A stretch of DNA of 64,000 nt from Marinobacter profundi (GCF_002744715.1 NZ_KZ319367.1:303785-367784), one strand, 5' to 3'. Positions 28,689 to 38,821 are shown, numbered from the stretch's first letter. Notes: a model not told the origin generated them from the letters alone. A program made the numbers and translations.

Positions 28689-28940
28689 ATGAATGAGCTG
28701 ATGTCACAGGCCATCGATCTGATGATTGCTGGTATGGGTTTCGTGTTCGCATTCCTGGTTGTACTGGTGTTTGCGACCGGACTCATGTCCAAGATCATTG
28801 TTCGGTTTGCGCCGCCCGAGCCGGCGACCCCGGCCAGAACGCCACGTGCCAAGCCCAAGGCGCCTGCGTCCGTAGACGCTGATACTGCTGAGGCTATCAA
28901 GAAGGCGATTGCACAATACCGGTCACGCCACAAGAAGTGA
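28689..28940 (+). CDS. oadG: Oxaloacetate decarboxylase gamma subunit
   Basis: 83-aa single-span membrane protein: N-terminal helix (AIDLMIAGMGFVFAFLVVLVFATGLM), an Ala/Pro/Lys linker and a charged C-terminal end. The family stabilises the OadAB complex and can bind zinc at the C-terminus. First gene of oadGAB, 42 bp before oadA. The 208-bp leader upstream (28481-28688) holds small dyads (for example CCCGAA-N8-TTCGGG near 28606) but no promoter I would defend. Confidence 0.92.
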   Translation: MNELMSQAIDLMIAGMGFVFAFLVVLVFATGLMSKIIVRFAPPEPATPARTPRAKPKAPASVDADTAEAIKKAIAQYRSRHKK

Positions 28941-28982
28941 CTGCGCTGACGAATTAGAACCTTTAAACAGAAGGCTGACACG

Positions 28983-30773
28983 ATGACAGACACCAAGAAA
29001 CCGCTGGGGATTACGGACGTTATCCTGCGTGACGCCCACCAGTCCCTGCTTGCCACCCGTATGCGGCTTGATGACATGCTGCCCATTGCCGAGAAACTCG
29101 ACAAAGTCGGTTTCTGGTCTCTGGAGTCCTGGGGTGGAGCTACCTTTGATTCCTGTATCCGTTACCTGGGCGAAGACCCCTGGGAGCGTATCCGCGAGCT
29201 GAAAAAAGTCATGCCCAACACCCAACAGCAGATGCTGTTGCGTGGTCAGAACCTGTTGGGCTATCGCCATTACGCGGATGATGTGGTTGATCGTTTCTGT
29301 GAGCGTGCCGCCGAAAACGGTGTGGACGTGTTCCGTATCTTCGACGCGATGAACGACCCCCGCAATATGGACCGCGCCATCAAGGCGGTACGTAAAACCG
29401 GCAAGCATGCCCAGGGTACCATTGCCTATACCACCAGCCCGGTGCACACCATCGACATGTGGGTTGAGCTGGCGAAAGAAGTTGCCGATATGGGTGCCGA
29501 TTCCATCGCGATCAAAGACATGGCGGGCATTCTCAAGCCTTACGTAGCGTATGAGCTGGTCAGTCGTCTGAAGAAAGAGCTGGATATCCCGATCCACATG
29601 CAGTGCCATGCCACCACCGGCATGTCCACTGCAACGGCTATCAAGGCCGCTGAAGCGGGTATTGATAACGTGGATACCGCCATCTCCTCCATGAGTATGA
29701 CCTACGGTCACTCGCCCACGGAGGCGGTCGTCGCGATTCTGGAAGGTACCGACCGTGATACCGGCCTGGACCTGAACCTGCTGGAGGAAATTGCCGCTTA
29801 CTTCCGCGAAGTGCGTAAGAAGTACGCCAAGTTTGAAGGCAGCCTGCGTGGCACCGATTCCCGTATCCTGATTGCCCAGGTGCCGGGTGGCATGCTGACC
29901 AACATGGAGAACCAGTTGCGTGAGCAGAACGCCAGTGACAAGTTTGACCAGGTTCTGGAAGAAATTCCCAAGGTTCGCGAAGATCTGGGCTTCATTCCGC
30001 TGGTTACTCCGACTTCCCAGATTGTGGGCACCCAGGCAGTACTGAACGTGCTGACCGGTGAGCGTTACAAGTCCATCTCCAAGGAAACGGCTGCCATCCT
30101 GAAGGGTGAGTATGGTGCAGCGCCGGCACCCATGAACAAAGAGTTGCAGGAGCGTGTTCTGGATGGCAAGGAAGTGATGACCTGTCGTCCGGCGGATGTG
30201 CTTGAACCGGAAATGGACAAGCTGACCGCCGAGCTGAAAGACATCGCCAAAGAGAAGGGTATCAAGCTGGCCGAGCAGGAAGTGGACGATGTTCTGACCT
30301 ACGCCCTGTTCCCGCAGATTGGCCTGAAGTTCCTGGAAAACCGCGGTAATCCGGATGCGTTCGAGCCGGTCCCGAGCGCGGATGACGTGGCTCCGGCCGC
30401 GAAGAAGGCAGCGGGTCCCGAGACTTATACCGTGGAAGTCAACGGCAAGAAGTTTGTGGTTGCCGTCAGCGAAGGTGGCGAGATCAGCCAGATCGAAGCC
30501 CAGGGTGGTGCCGCGTCTGCACCGGCTGCGGCGGCGGCTCCCGCCGTGGCTGCCGGTGACGGTGAACCGGTGCTGGCTCCGCTGGGTGGCAACATCTTCA
30601 AGGTGCTGGTCTCTCCGGGTGACACCGTTGAGGAAGGTGAGGTGCTGATCATTCTCGAAGCCATGAAGATGGAAACCGAGATTCGCGCACCCAAAGCCGG
30701 CACTGTCGGCGAAGTCTTCATCAAGGTCGGTGATGCCGTCGCTGTTGATGATGAAATGCTGACAATCGCATAA
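28983..30773 (+). CDS. oadA: Oxaloacetate decarboxylase alpha subunit (biotin carrier)
   Basis: Cytosolic carboxyltransferase that moves CO2 from oxaloacetate to biotin, giving pyruvate. 596 aa. N-terminal TIM barrel with [19 protein letters not shown], the MQCHATTGM metal ligands and the reactive Lys in SIAIKDMAG. An association domain and Ala/Pro linker follow (near 510-525), then the biotinyl domain with EAMKMET at Lys562. Works with OadB and OadG at the membrane. Pyruvate carboxylase beta chains look similar, but the flanking oadG and oadB decide the call. Confidence 0.96.
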   Translation: MTDTKKPLGITDVILRDAHQSLLATRMRLDDMLPIAEKLDKVGFWSLESWGGATFDSCIRYLGEDPWERIRELKKVMPNTQQQMLLRGQNLLGYRHYADDVVDRFCERAAENGVDVFRIFDAMNDPRNMDRAIKAVRKTGKHAQGTIAYTTSPVHTIDMWVELAKEVADMGADSIAIKDMAGILKPYVAYELVSRLKKELDIPIHMQCHATTGMSTATAIKAAEAGIDNVDTAISSMSMTYGHSPTEAVVAILEGTDRDTGLDLNLLEEIAAYFREVRKKYAKFEGSLRGTDSRILIAQVPGGMLTNMENQLREQNASDKFDQVLEEIPKVREDLGFIPLVTPTSQIVGTQAVLNVLTGERYKSISKETAAILKGEYGAAPAPMNKELQERVLDGKEVMTCRPADVLEPEMDKLTAELKDIAKEKGIKLAEQEVDDVLTYALFPQIGLKFLENRGNPDAFEPVPSADDVAPAAKKAAGPETYTVEVNGKKFVVAVSEGGEISQIEAQGGAASAPAAAAAPAVAAGDGEPVLAPLGGNIFKVLVSPGDTVEEGEVLIILEAMKMETEIRAPKAGTVGEVFIKVGDAVAVDDEMLTIA

Positions 30774-30786
30774 GGGCCAGCATTCC

Positions 30787-32121
30787 ATGGATAAGTTGAT
30801 GACATTGTGGACAGGTAGTGGCCTGTTCAATATAGAGCTCGGCCAGGTGGTGATGATTGCCATTGGCCTTCTGCTGCTGTTCCTTGCGATTCGCAAGGGC
30901 TTTGAGCCGCTGCTGCTGGTACCGATCGGTTTCGGTGGCATCCTGGCGAACATTCCGGAGGCAGGGCTTGCCCTGACTGCGGCGGAAAATGCCATTCACT
31001 TCGCGCTCAAGAGCGAGGCGACCCAGATTCTGGCTGCGCTGGCCGCGCCGCTGGATGTGGCGTATCAGGCCGGCCAGGCGGTAACGCCTGAGTTGAAAGA
31101 AGCTTTCAAGGCGGCTGTCAAGGAAGCCAGTTACTCCGAGATGGCGATGGCAAACTCCATCGCCCAGGATTTTGGCTATGGCAATGGCATGCTGTATAAC
31201 TTCTACTCAGTTGTTATCGGCAGCACCATCGGCCCGCTGCTCATTTTCATGGGCGTGGGCGCGATGACGGACTTCGGTCCGTTGCTGGCCAACCCGAAGA
31301 CTCTGCTGCTGGGTGCAGCGGCCCAGTTCGGTATCTTCGGTACGGTTCTGGGTGCGGCTTTGCTGGACTGGACCGGTGTGCTGGACTTTACCATCCTGGA
31401 AGCAGCGGCCATCGGGATTATCGGTGGTGCTGATGGCCCGACCTCCATCTATGTGGCGAGCGTTCTGGCGCCGCACTTGCTGGGTGCTATTGCAGTATCG
31501 GCCTACGCTTACATGGCGATGGTGCCAATGATCCAGCCGCCGATCATGAAGGCATTGACGACCGAGCAAGAGCGTAAGATCAAGATGACCCAGCTCCGTC
31601 CGGTCAGCAAAAAGGAAAAGATCATTTTCCCGCTGGTCGTACTGATTGCCGTGGTGCTGTTCCTGCCGGATGCGGCGCCGCTGCTGGGTATGTTCTGCTT
31701 CGGTAACCTGATGCGTGAATGCGGTGTGGTCGAGCGCCTGAGTGATACTGCCCAGAATGCGCTGATCAACATTGTGACCATTTTCCTGGGGCTGTCGGTT
31801 GGTTCCAAGCTGATGGCGGACAAGTTCCTGGATGGTCAGACCCTGGGTATTCTGGCACTGGGTATTGTTGCCTTTGGTGTTGGTACGGCGTCAGGTGTTC
31901 TGATGGCGAAGCTGATGAACAAGTTCACCAAGGATCCGATCAATCCGCTGATTGGTTCTGCCGGTGTATCTGCGGTGCCGATGGCGGCGCGGGTCTCCAA
32001 CAAGGTGGGTCTTGAGGCTAACCCGCAGAACTTCCTGCTGATGCACGCGATGGGCCCGAACGTGGCTGGTGTTATCGGCTCTGCGGTGGCTGCGGGTGTG
32101 ATGATCAAGCTGTTGAGCTGA
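30787..32121 (+). CDS. oadB: Oxaloacetate decarboxylase beta subunit (Na+ pump)
   Basis: Integral membrane subunit that decarboxylates carboxybiotin and exports Na+. 444 aa with many hydrophobic helices. The key aspartate region [16 protein letters not shown] is present with Asp216, equivalent to the essential Asp203 of Klebsiella OadB. The C-terminal part includes [18 protein letters not shown] and [19 protein letters not shown]. 13 bp after oadA. A terminator follows. Confidence 0.96.
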   Translation: MDKLMTLWTGSGLFNIELGQVVMIAIGLLLLFLAIRKGFEPLLLVPIGFGGILANIPEAGLALTAAENAIHFALKSEATQILAALAAPLDVAYQAGQAVTPELKEAFKAAVKEASYSEMAMANSIAQDFGYGNGMLYNFYSVVIGSTIGPLLIFMGVGAMTDFGPLLANPKTLLLGAAAQFGIFGTVLGAALLDWTGVLDFTILEAAAIGIIGGADGPTSIYVASVLAPHLLGAIAVSAYAYMAMVPMIQPPIMKALTTEQERKIKMTQLRPVSKKEKIIFPLVVLIAVVLFLPDAAPLLGMFCFGNLMRECGVVERLSDTAQNALINIVTIFLGLSVGSKLMADKFLDGQTLGILALGIVAFGVGTASGVLMAKLMNKFTKDPINPLIGSAGVSAVPMAARVSNKVGLEANPQNFLLMHAMGPNVAGVIGSAVAAGVMIKLLS

Positions 32122-32144
32122 TTTTTCTCCGCTGCTTTGAGAAG

Positions 32145-32170
32145 ACCTCGCCTTTGGGCGGGGTTTTCTT
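32145..32170 (+). terminator. Rho-independent terminator after oadB
   Basis: ACCTCGCC (32145-32152), loop TTTG, GGCGGGGT (32157-32164, one G-T pair) followed by TTTCTTGTTT. Confidence 0.8.
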
Positions 32171-32268
32171 GTTTCAGGGGTTCGGGTTCCGGGTGAGCAC
32201 AGCGATGCTTTCAGACTTCACGGTTGCCTGCCCTTGTTGTGAAGGGAGTTCGTCGAAATACTCAGTAT

Positions 32269-35200
32269 TTAATGAAAATCTCTAGAGCTGACCGGTAACG
32301 AGTTAATCAGATGGCTCAGGTCCGAGAGTTTTCCCGCCATCACATGCACGATATCGCCCTCTCTCTCCAGTACGCCTTTCACATGTAACAACCGGGCAGT
32401 CAGCAATGGCTTCCGCTGCCGCCGTGCGGTTTCCAGCCAGACTACGACGTTTACGTTGCCGGTTTCGTCTTCAAGGGTGACAAAGGTGACGCCGGATGCG
32501 GAGCTTGGGCGTTGGCGGCCGGTGACGAGGCCGGCGACCTGGACGGGGATGCCGGCTTTGGTGGTTTTCAGTTGCTCGGCGGTCAGGCAGAACCGCAGGT
32601 GGCCCTGTTCCCGGAGCAGGGCCAGAGGGTGGCGTTGCAGGGTGAGGCCCTGACTGGCGTAGTCGGCGACGACGTTCTGGCCTTCGGTGGGGGTGGGGAG
32701 CTGGTCGCACTGGTCGGGTTGGTAGTCGTCCGGGTCTTCTGCGGCGAACAGGGCGGTGGGTTGTTCATGGCCGAGCAGTTGCCAGTAGGCCTGGTGCCGG
32801 TTGGCGCTGAATCCGGGCATGGCGTTGGCGCCGGCGAGCAGTTCCATGTCGCGCTGGTTCAGGCCGGCCAGGCGGCGGAGTTCGGTGGCGGAGCGGTAGC
32901 CGGTGGCGGGGCGGTGCTGGCACAGGCGGTCGGCGCTGCTGCCGGACAGGCCGTTGATGATTCTGAGGCCCAGGCGCAGCTGGCGGTCGGGGCCTTCGAG
33001 GGTGTGGTCCCACTGGCTGTGGTTAACATCCGGCGGCAGTACGGTTACCTGGTGGCGGCGGGCGTCCTGCACCAGCTGGGAGGGCGAATAGAAACCCATG
33101 GGCTGGCTGTTGAGCAGGCCGCAGTAGAAGGCAGCCGGATGGTGCCGCTTGATCCACGCCGACACGTATACCAGCAGGGCGAAACTGGCGGCGTGGGACT
33201 CGGGGAAGCCGTAACCCCCGAAACCGCAAATCTGTTGATACAGCCGCTCGGCAAAGTCTGCATCGTGGCCCCGCTCCAGCATGCCGCTGATGAGTTTGTC
33301 GCGGAATGGGGTAAGGTCGCCGTGGGATTTCCAGGCCGCCATGGCGCGGCGCAGCTGGTCGGCCTCTCCGGCGGAGAAGCCGGCGGCTACCATGGCCAGT
33401 TTGATGACCTGTTCCTGGAAGATGGGTACTCCGAGGGTGCGCTCCAGGACTCCGCGGATGGCGTCGTTGGGATAGTCCACCGCTTCCAGGCCGTGTTTGC
33501 GGCGCAGGTAGGGGTGCACCATGTCGCCCTGGATGGGGCCGGGGCGGACGATGGCTACCTCGATCACCAGGTCGTAGTAGGTTGCCGGTTTCAGCCGCGG
33601 CAGCATGTTGATCTGGGCACGGGATTCCACCTGGAATACGCCAATGCTGTCGCCCTGTTGCAGCATGGCATAGGTCGCCCGGTCCTCGCCGGGGATGTCC
33701 TGCATGGTGAAGGACTGGCCTTTTTCTTCGCTGATCAGCGCCAGGGACTTGCGGATGGCGGAGAGCATGCCCAGGGCCAGGACGTCGACTTTCATCAGGC
33801 CCAGGCTTTCGAGGTCGTCCTTGTCCCACTGGATAACGGTGCGGTCGGCCATGGCGGCGTTCTCCACCGGCACCAGTTCTGCCAGCGGGCCGGCGCTGAT
33901 GACAAAACCACCGACGTGCTGGGACAGGTGGCGGGGAAAGCCCAGCAGGGTATTGACCAGGGTAAAGAACTGGTCCGCTACCCGGGGATTGCGGGTCAGC
34001 CGCTTGTCGAGGATTTGCTGGCGCCAGTTGGTGGCTTTGTCCCGCCAGTCGATGCCTTCGAGTAGCTGTTCCACCAATGCCGGATCAAACCCCAGGGCCC
34101 GGGCCACGTCACGGATGGCGCTGCGGGGGCGGTAGCGGATGACGGTGGCGGCCAGGGCGGCCCGTTCCCTGGAATAGCGCCGGTAGATGTACTGGATGAC
34201 TTCCTCCCGCCGCTCGTGCTCGAAGTCCACGTCGATGTCGGGCGGTTCGTCCCGGTCTTTCGAGATGAAGCGCTCGAACAGCAGTTCGACCCGTACCGGG
34301 TTTACCTCGGTAATGCCCAGGCAGTAGCACACCGCCGAGTTGGCGGCGGAGCCGCGGCCCTGGCACAGGATGCCGCGGCTGCGGGCAAAGGCGACGATGT
34401 CGTGGATGGTCAGGAAGTAGTGTTCGTAGTTCATCTCCGAGATCAGCTCCAGCTCCTTGCGGATCAGGCGCTGGACGCTGAGCGGGGTGCCCTGCGGGTA
34501 ACGGCGGCGCTCGCCTTCCCGGGTGAGCTTCTTCAGGTAGCCGGCGGGCGTTTCGTGGTCTGGCACCAGGTCTGGCGGGTATTCGTAGCGCAGGCTGCCG
34601 GGTTCGAAGGTGCACTGGCGGGCAATGGCGAGGGTTTCGTTCAGCCAGGCTTCCGGAAACAACCGCTGCAGCACCGCTCGTGGTCGCAGGTATCGCTCCC
34701 CGTTCTGGAACAGGTGGTGGCCGGCCTGTTCCAGGGGGGTGTTGTGGCGCAGGGCGGTGAGTACGTCCTGCAGTGGCTGGCGCTCGCGGCTGTGCATGTG
34801 GACCTCGCCGGTTGCCACCACCGGGCAGCGTAGCTGGTCTGCCAGCCAGCGCACCCGGGCCAGCAGTTGCTCCTCGCCGGATTCCAGGGTGCGGCTGGCG
34901 GCAATCCGCAGCCGTGGTTCGAACAGGCGCTGTAGCCACTCGCCGCAGGCCAGGGCCTCGTCGGCACCGGCATGCGAAATCGCGGGCGGCAGCCACAGGC
35001 ACTGGCAGTCATCCAGGGCGTGGGTTTCGAGATCCCGGAACAGCAACCGGTAACTGCCTTTTTCGGCCCGGCGCCGCCCGGTGGTAATCAGCTGGCACAG
35101 CTGGCCGTAGCCGGTACGGGAACGGGCGAGCAGGATAAAGCGGGGGAGCGCCGCGCCGGGCGGGGCATCGCTGAGTTCGAACCAGCTCCCGGTGATGAGT

Positions 35201-35388
35201 TTGACCGGGCTGTCCTTCAGGGCGGCCCAGGCGCGGGGGATTCCGGCTACCGAGCAGGCGTCGGTGATGGCCAGCGCGGTATAGCCCAGCTCCGCTGCCT
35301 GCGTTGCCAGTTCATGGGGATGGGAGGCACCAGTCAGGAAGGTGAAGTTGCTGAAACAGAACAGCTCGGCATAGGACGGGGCAGACAT
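32269..35388 (-). CDS. dnaE2: Error-prone DNA polymerase DnaE2 (ImuC)
   Basis: Catalytic C-family polymerase of the ImuABC mutasome used in SOS translesion synthesis. 1039 aa from ATG 35388, overlapping the imuB stop (ATGA); a longer frame upstream merely overlaps imuB. PHP domain begins FCFSNFTFLTGASHPHEL; the catalytic core has GRGSAANSAVCYCLGI and the aspartates of PPDIDVDFEHERREEVIQYI, and QEQVIKLAMVAAGFS and SHAASFALLVYVSAW lie downstream. The OB domain (VQVAGLVTGRQRP, GVTFVTLEDETGNVNVVVW) is near the end, with no tau-binding tail, as in DnaE2. Confidence 0.95.
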   Translation of the reverse strand: MSAPSYAELFCFSNFTFLTGASHPHELATQAAELGYTALAITDACSVAGIPRAWAALKDSPVKLITGSWFELSDAPPGAALPRFILLARSRTGYGQLCQLITTGRRRAEKGSYRLLFRDLETHALDDCQCLWLPPAISHAGADEALACGEWLQRLFEPRLRIAASRTLESGEEQLLARVRWLADQLRCPVVATGEVHMHSRERQPLQDVLTALRHNTPLEQAGHHLFQNGERYLRPRAVLQRLFPEAWLNETLAIARQCTFEPGSLRYEYPPDLVPDHETPAGYLKKLTREGERRRYPQGTPLSVQRLIRKELELISEMNYEHYFLTIHDIVAFARSRGILCQGRGSAANSAVCYCLGITEVNPVRVELLFERFISKDRDEPPDIDVDFEHERREEVIQYIYRRYSRERAALAATVIRYRPRSAIRDVARALGFDPALVEQLLEGIDWRDKATNWRQQILDKRLTRNPRVADQFFTLVNTLLGFPRHLSQHVGGFVISAGPLAELVPVENAAMADRTVIQWDKDDLESLGLMKVDVLALGMLSAIRKSLALISEEKGQSFTMQDIPGEDRATYAMLQQGDSIGVFQVESRAQINMLPRLKPATYYDLVIEVAIVRPGPIQGDMVHPYLRRKHGLEAVDYPNDAIRGVLERTLGVPIFQEQVIKLAMVAAGFSAGEADQLRRAMAAWKSHGDLTPFRDKLISGMLERGHDADFAERLYQQICGFGGYGFPESHAASFALLVYVSAWIKRHHPAAFYCGLLNSQPMGFYSPSQLVQDARRHQVTVLPPDVNHSQWDHTLEGPDRQLRLGLRIINGLSGSSADRLCQHRPATGYRSATELRRLAGLNQRDMELLAGANAMPGFSANRHQAYWQLLGHEQPTALFAAEDPDDYQPDQCDQLPTPTEGQNVVADYASQGLTLQRHPLALLREQGHLRFCLTAEQLKTTKAGIPVQVAGLVTGRQRPSSASGVTFVTLEDETGNVNVVVWLETARRQRKPLLTARLLHVKGVLEREGDIVHVMAGKLSDLSHLINSLPVSSRDFH

Positions 35389-36806
35389 CAGCCAAACCAG
35401 CCATGCACAAACCAGCCGTCCCGCACATCGCGGAACACCCAGGCCAGCTGGCCGCTGTGCAGCTGGGCGATGTAATAGTCCCGCTGGACCCGCTGGCCGT
35501 CCCACCAGCCACCGCTGACCCGTTCCGGGCCGGCAAACCAGGCCCGGGGGGCTTCGGTGAGGGGTTGGGGGCCTTGCAGCAACCACAACGGGCGACGGGG
35601 CAGTTGTTGCAGGTCGGTGCGGGCCGGGCGGGTTTGCCGGGCCACCTCGGTGGCAGACCAGGCCCGTTCCGGGCGGTGATCGGCCTGCGGCGAGAGTCGC
35701 CGGAGCGCCTGTGCCCCCAGGCGGGCCTGCAGGCGACTGACCAGGGTGTGCCAGGCTTCGTTGAGGTCGCGGGTTTCTCCCAGCAGGTCCTGGCCAGAGG
35801 GTGCTTCCCGGTCAATGAAGCGGCGTACCGAAAGCACCAGGGCGATGACCGGTGCCTGTAAGGGCTGTTGCTCGAAACGCAGGCGCAGCAGGTTCAGAAA
35901 GGCTTCCGCCCGATGCTCCGGGCCGGACGTTCTGATCCGTAACCGGGCCGGTTCCTGATGGCGGTGGTGCAGCACCAGGAGCAGGCTGTCGGTATCCTGC
36001 TGTCGCCAGCACAGGTCTTCTTCCAGTTCGCCGAGCATTCGCTGCAGGGGGAACAGCAGGCCCTGGGCGTGCTCGATTTCCTGCACAAAGTCCGCCTGCT
36101 GGCGGAAGTGGTGGGGCGGCTGCCAGGGGATTTGCGGGTCGGCCCTGGTGCCCTGGACTTTCTGGATGCGGGCCAGGGTTTCCGGTGACAGCCGGCGGGC
36201 GAGCTCTGCCGGGGGTAAGTCAAAGACTTCTCCCAGGGTGTTCAGGCCCAGCCGCTGCAGGCGCGTGCAGGTACGCTCGTCAAATCCCGCAGCCAGCAAC
36301 GGCATTTGCCCGAGGCTGCGCAGGATATGGCCCTGGTCGGCGGTACATTCGCCCTTGCCACTGCGGGCCAGCAGCCGCGCTGCCAGCGGAGTATGGCCAA
36401 TGGCCATCCAGGCCGTCAGCTGCCGGTCATTGAGGGCGTGCTCTACGGTTTGCCAGGCTGCGGGCAAGCCGCCATACAACCGTTGCAGGCTGCCAACCTC
36501 GGCCAGCACGCCATCCGGTGGCACCAGCACGATGTGGGCAGCGTAGCGGTAGAGCCAGAGGGCCTGGTCGGCCAGGATGCGCGCTTCCTGTTTGTGGTCT
36601 GCCCGCACGATACCAAGGTCCGGTACCAGGCTGATGGCGGTTTTCAGACGCATGCCGGCCCTAATGCCCTGGTCCCGCGCCTCCGGACAGGCCTGGATAA
36701 CTTTCTGGCCGGAGCCCTCCACAATCACCAGGGCACCGGCGTTGTCCCGGGAGCGGCGAATGTGGTCCAGCAACAGGTGAGGGAAGTGCAGGTACAACCA
36801 GAGCAT
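35388..36806 (-). CDS. imuB: ImuB, Y-family polymerase-like mutasome hub
   Basis: 472 aa. Resembles Y-family polymerases (palm and little-finger regions: LYLHFPHLLLDHIRR at the start, LKTAISLVPDLGIVRAD, LAEVGSLQRLYGGL, LQRLGLNTLGEVFDLPPAELARRL). The catalytic acidic residues of true DinB enzymes are not evident (LYLHFP where DinB has a metal-binding Asp; LAEVGSL in place of the second motif), consistent with ImuB acting as a clamp-binding scaffold for DnaE2. Middle gene of the cassette, 9 bp after imuA. Confidence 0.93.
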   Translation of the reverse strand: MLWLYLHFPHLLLDHIRRSRDNAGALVIVEGSGQKVIQACPEARDQGIRAGMRLKTAISLVPDLGIVRADHKQEARILADQALWLYRYAAHIVLVPPDGVLAEVGSLQRLYGGLPAAWQTVEHALNDRQLTAWMAIGHTPLAARLLARSGKGECTADQGHILRSLGQMPLLAAGFDERTCTRLQRLGLNTLGEVFDLPPAELARRLSPETLARIQKVQGTRADPQIPWQPPHHFRQQADFVQEIEHAQGLLFPLQRMLGELEEDLCWRQQDTDSLLLVLHHRHQEPARLRIRTSGPEHRAEAFLNLLRLRFEQQPLQAPVIALVLSVRRFIDREAPSGQDLLGETRDLNEAWHTLVSRLQARLGAQALRRLSPQADHRPERAWSATEVARQTRPARTDLQQLPRRPLWLLQGPQPLTEAPRAWFAGPERVSGGWWDGQRVQRDYYIAQLHSGQLAWVFRDVRDGWFVHGWFG

Positions 36807-36815
36807 AAACAGCCT

Positions 36816-37505
36816 TTAGCGACGGGAGCCTGCCCAGGGGCCATGGACAACCCGGGGAGCCTCCCGGAAGGCCAGGTCCGCCCGCTGGGCCATTGCCAGT
36901 GCGCAGCGCTGTCCGGACCAGCTGCCACGGCGCTTGAGCACATGGATTTTCAGGTCCTGATGGTCGCCGGGTTCCAGCTCCAGGCGCAGGGCCGCCGGGG
37001 AGTTCTGTTCCGCGTAACGACACTCCCGGAACAGTACGCAGACATTGCTGCCGGCTTCGGCCGCCAGTTGCAGGCGCCGGACCTCGCGGGCGGCCAGCTT
37101 GTCCGGCCAGGCCATGACCAGGCCGGTTACCGGCGAGCGCAGGCAGTTCTCCAGGGTCCACAGGAAATCACCCTCGCCGCGGGTATGGATCAGAATGACC
37201 TGGTCCAGGTCAACACCCTCACGGGCCAGGGCGGGTGCATAGGGAATATGGGGCGGGTTGAGCCAGAAGACGGTCTTGCCGGCCCGGGTGAGCCGCTGCA
37301 TCAGTGGCAGCAGCAGGTGCAGCTCACCGATGCCGGGAGCATCCAGCAGGCATTCGCTGAGCGCACCACGGGGCCAGCCAATACCGCCGAGCTGGTTATC
37401 CAGCACCTGGTAGCCGGTCGGCTCTGCTGGCTGGCTGGTTTGAATAGGCCGGTGCCCCTGCCAGACGCGGGCATCCTGCATCAGCGTGTTCAGTAGCTCA
37501 CTCAT
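36816..37505 (-). CDS. imuA: ImuA, RecA/SulA-like mutasome protein
   Basis: 229 aa. Similar to the RecA fold near TGYQVLDNQLGGIGWPRGALSECLLDAPGIGELHLLLPLM, with the Walker-like segment degenerate (DAPGIGEL), then TVFWLNPPHIPYAPALAREGVDLDQVILIHT. Together with ImuB and DnaE2 it is needed for damage-induced mutagenesis. First gene of the operon, 11 bp downstream of a LexA operator. Confidence 0.92.
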   Translation of the reverse strand: MSELLNTLMQDARVWQGHRPIQTSQPAEPTGYQVLDNQLGGIGWPRGALSECLLDAPGIGELHLLLPLMQRLTRAGKTVFWLNPPHIPYAPALAREGVDLDQVILIHTRGEGDFLWTLENCLRSPVTGLVMAWPDKLAAREVRRLQLAAEAGSNVCVLFRECRYAEQNSPAALRLELEPGDHQDLKIHVLKRRGSWSGQRCALAMAQRADLAFREAPRVVHGPWAGSRR

Positions 37506-37516
37506 GGGAATTTCTC

Positions 37517-37544
37517 GGAATACTGTTTAAATATACAGTATTCC
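37517..37544 (-). promoter_or_regulatory. LexA (SOS) operator of imuA-imuB-dnaE2
   Basis: Core CTGT-N8-ACAG (37523-37538), perfect to the gammaproteobacterial LexA consensus and embedded in 10-bp perfect arms GGAATACTGT/ACAGTATTCC. It starts 12 bp upstream of the imuA ATG and covers the predicted -10. Confidence 0.93.
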
Positions 37545-37563
37545 GATCAGGGAGCGATTTCAA
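37535..37563 (-). promoter_or_regulatory. Predicted imuA promoter under LexA
   Basis: On the minus strand TTGAAA (37563 to 37558) is 17 bp from TACTGT (37540 to 37535). The -10 lies inside the LexA box, so repressor binding would block RNA polymerase directly. Confidence 0.6.
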
Positions 37564-37714
37564 GGGGCGGGTTACCCGGAAGCGCCTTCGCTCTGCTGCG
37601 CGGGGTTGTGGCGGGTTTGTGGTGAGGCTGTGACCGGAGCTGTGCGGGCCAGCCCAGACCAGGGGGAACATTGTTAAATTTTTCTTCTGCAACATTGGCT
37701 TAGACTTTTTATTT

Positions 37715-37744
37715 TTGCCTCCTGCCGCGGCCCCCTCCTATAAT
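37715..37744 (+). promoter_or_regulatory. Predicted dctP promoter
   Basis: TTGCCT (37715-37720) with an 18-bp spacer and a perfect TATAAT (37739-37744), 67 bp before the dctP ATG. The rest of the 305-bp imuA-dctP gap contains only the LexA region and AT-rich sequence near 37673-37715. Confidence 0.5.
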
Positions 37745-37810
37745 CGCTCACAGCAGCCGCTTTTCCGTCCTGCAGCTGCCAAAGAATGAACATAACAAAA
37801 GGAAGAAGAG

Positions 37811-38821
37811 ATGCTGAATCGTAGAACGTTTATGGCTGCTGCTGCCGCAACTTTGTTATTCAGTTCTGTTGCCAACGCCCAGTACAAGGATGAATACACC
37901 GTCTCCACCGTATTGCCGTCGGCCTTCCCCTGGGGCCAGGCTGCCGACAAGTGGGTCGAGCTGGTCAAAGAGCGCTCCGAAGGGCGCATTAACATGAAGA
38001 TTTACAGCAACTCCCAGCTGGTGTCCGGCGACCAGACCAAGGAGTTCTCGGCAATGCGTTCCGGGCTGATTGATATGGCGGTGGGCTCCACCATTAACTG
38101 GTCACCGCAGGTACCGGAGCTGAACCTCTTCTCCCTGCCGTTCCTGATGCCGGACAACGCGGCTATTGACGCGATTACCCGGGGCGAAGCCGGTAAGGCC
38201 GTTTTTGCCGCCATCGAGAAGCGCGGTGTAACGCCGCTGGCCTGGGGCGAGAACGGCTTTCGCGAACTGTCCAATTCCAAGCGCACCATCAGCCAGCCGT
38301 CTGACCTCGACGGGCTGAAAATCCGCGTTGTGGGTTCACCGCTGTTCCAGGATACCTTCACGGCACTGGGGGCCAACCCCACCCAGATGAGCTGGGCCGA
38401 TGCCAAGCCGGCACTGACCACCGGTGCGGTGGACGGCCAGGAAAACCCGCTGTCGGTGTTTGACGTGGCGCGGATTGATCAGGTTGGCCAGACCCATCTG
38501 ACCCTCTGGCACTACATGGCCGATCCGCTGGTGTTTGCGGTCAGCAACCGGGTCTGGAGCCAGTTCAGCCCGGAAGACCAGGAACTGCTGAAGCAGGCGG
38601 CCATTGATGCCGGCCAGTGGGAAATCGAGAAATCCCGTGCCGAGCTGGACGCGACCCTGGCCGCGATCAAGGAGCGCGGTGTTGAGGTTACCGAGCTGAC
38701 CCAGGAACAGCACGACGCCTTTGTGGCCGCAACCCAGTCGGTCTACGAGAAGTGGACGCCCCGCATTGGCGAGGACCTGGTCAAGCAGGCGCAGAAGGCC
38801 GTTGCCGAGCGTCAGCAGTAA
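37811..38821 (+). CDS. dctP: TRAP transporter substrate-binding protein DctP
   Basis: Periplasmic receptor of a tripartite Na+-coupled uptake system for an organic acid. 336 aa. Signal peptide MLNRRTFMAAAAATLLFSSVANA has a twin-arginine-like RRTFM motif, so Tat export is possible. The mature domain has the family pattern TVSTVLPSAFPWGQAADKWVE and the carboxylate-binding Arg block LDGLKIRVVGSPLFQDTFTALGANP. Substrate cannot be named from sequence; C4-dicarboxylates are the family default. First of dctPQM. Confidence 0.92.
   Translation: MLNRRTFMAAAAATLLFSSVANAQYKDEYTVSTVLPSAFPWGQAADKWVELVKERSEGRINMKIYSNSQLVSGDQTKEFSAMRSGLIDMAVGSTINWSPQVPELNLFSLPFLMPDNAAIDAITRGEAGKAVFAAIEKRGVTPLAWGENGFRELSNSKRTISQPSDLDGLKIRVVGSPLFQDTFTALGANPTQMSWADAKPALTTGAVDGQENPLSVFDVARIDQVGQTHLTLWHYMADPLVFAVSNRVWSQFSPEDQELLKQAAIDAGQWEIEKSRAELDATLAAIKERGVEVTELTQEQHDAFVAATQSVYEKWTPRIGEDLVKQAQKAVAERQQ

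Noticed and set aside
28923..30995. A 690-codon open frame opposite oadA
   Set aside because: Shadow of oadA; composition is His/Gly-rich as expected from reverse-reading GC-rich codons.
32512..34065. A 517-codon open frame opposite dnaE2
   Set aside because: Shadow of dnaE2, Val/Gly/Ala-rich with no domain.
37690..37725. Sigma-54 promoter for dctP
   Set aside because: The GG and GC elements (TTGGC ... TTGCC) are too far apart for the -24/-12 spacing.
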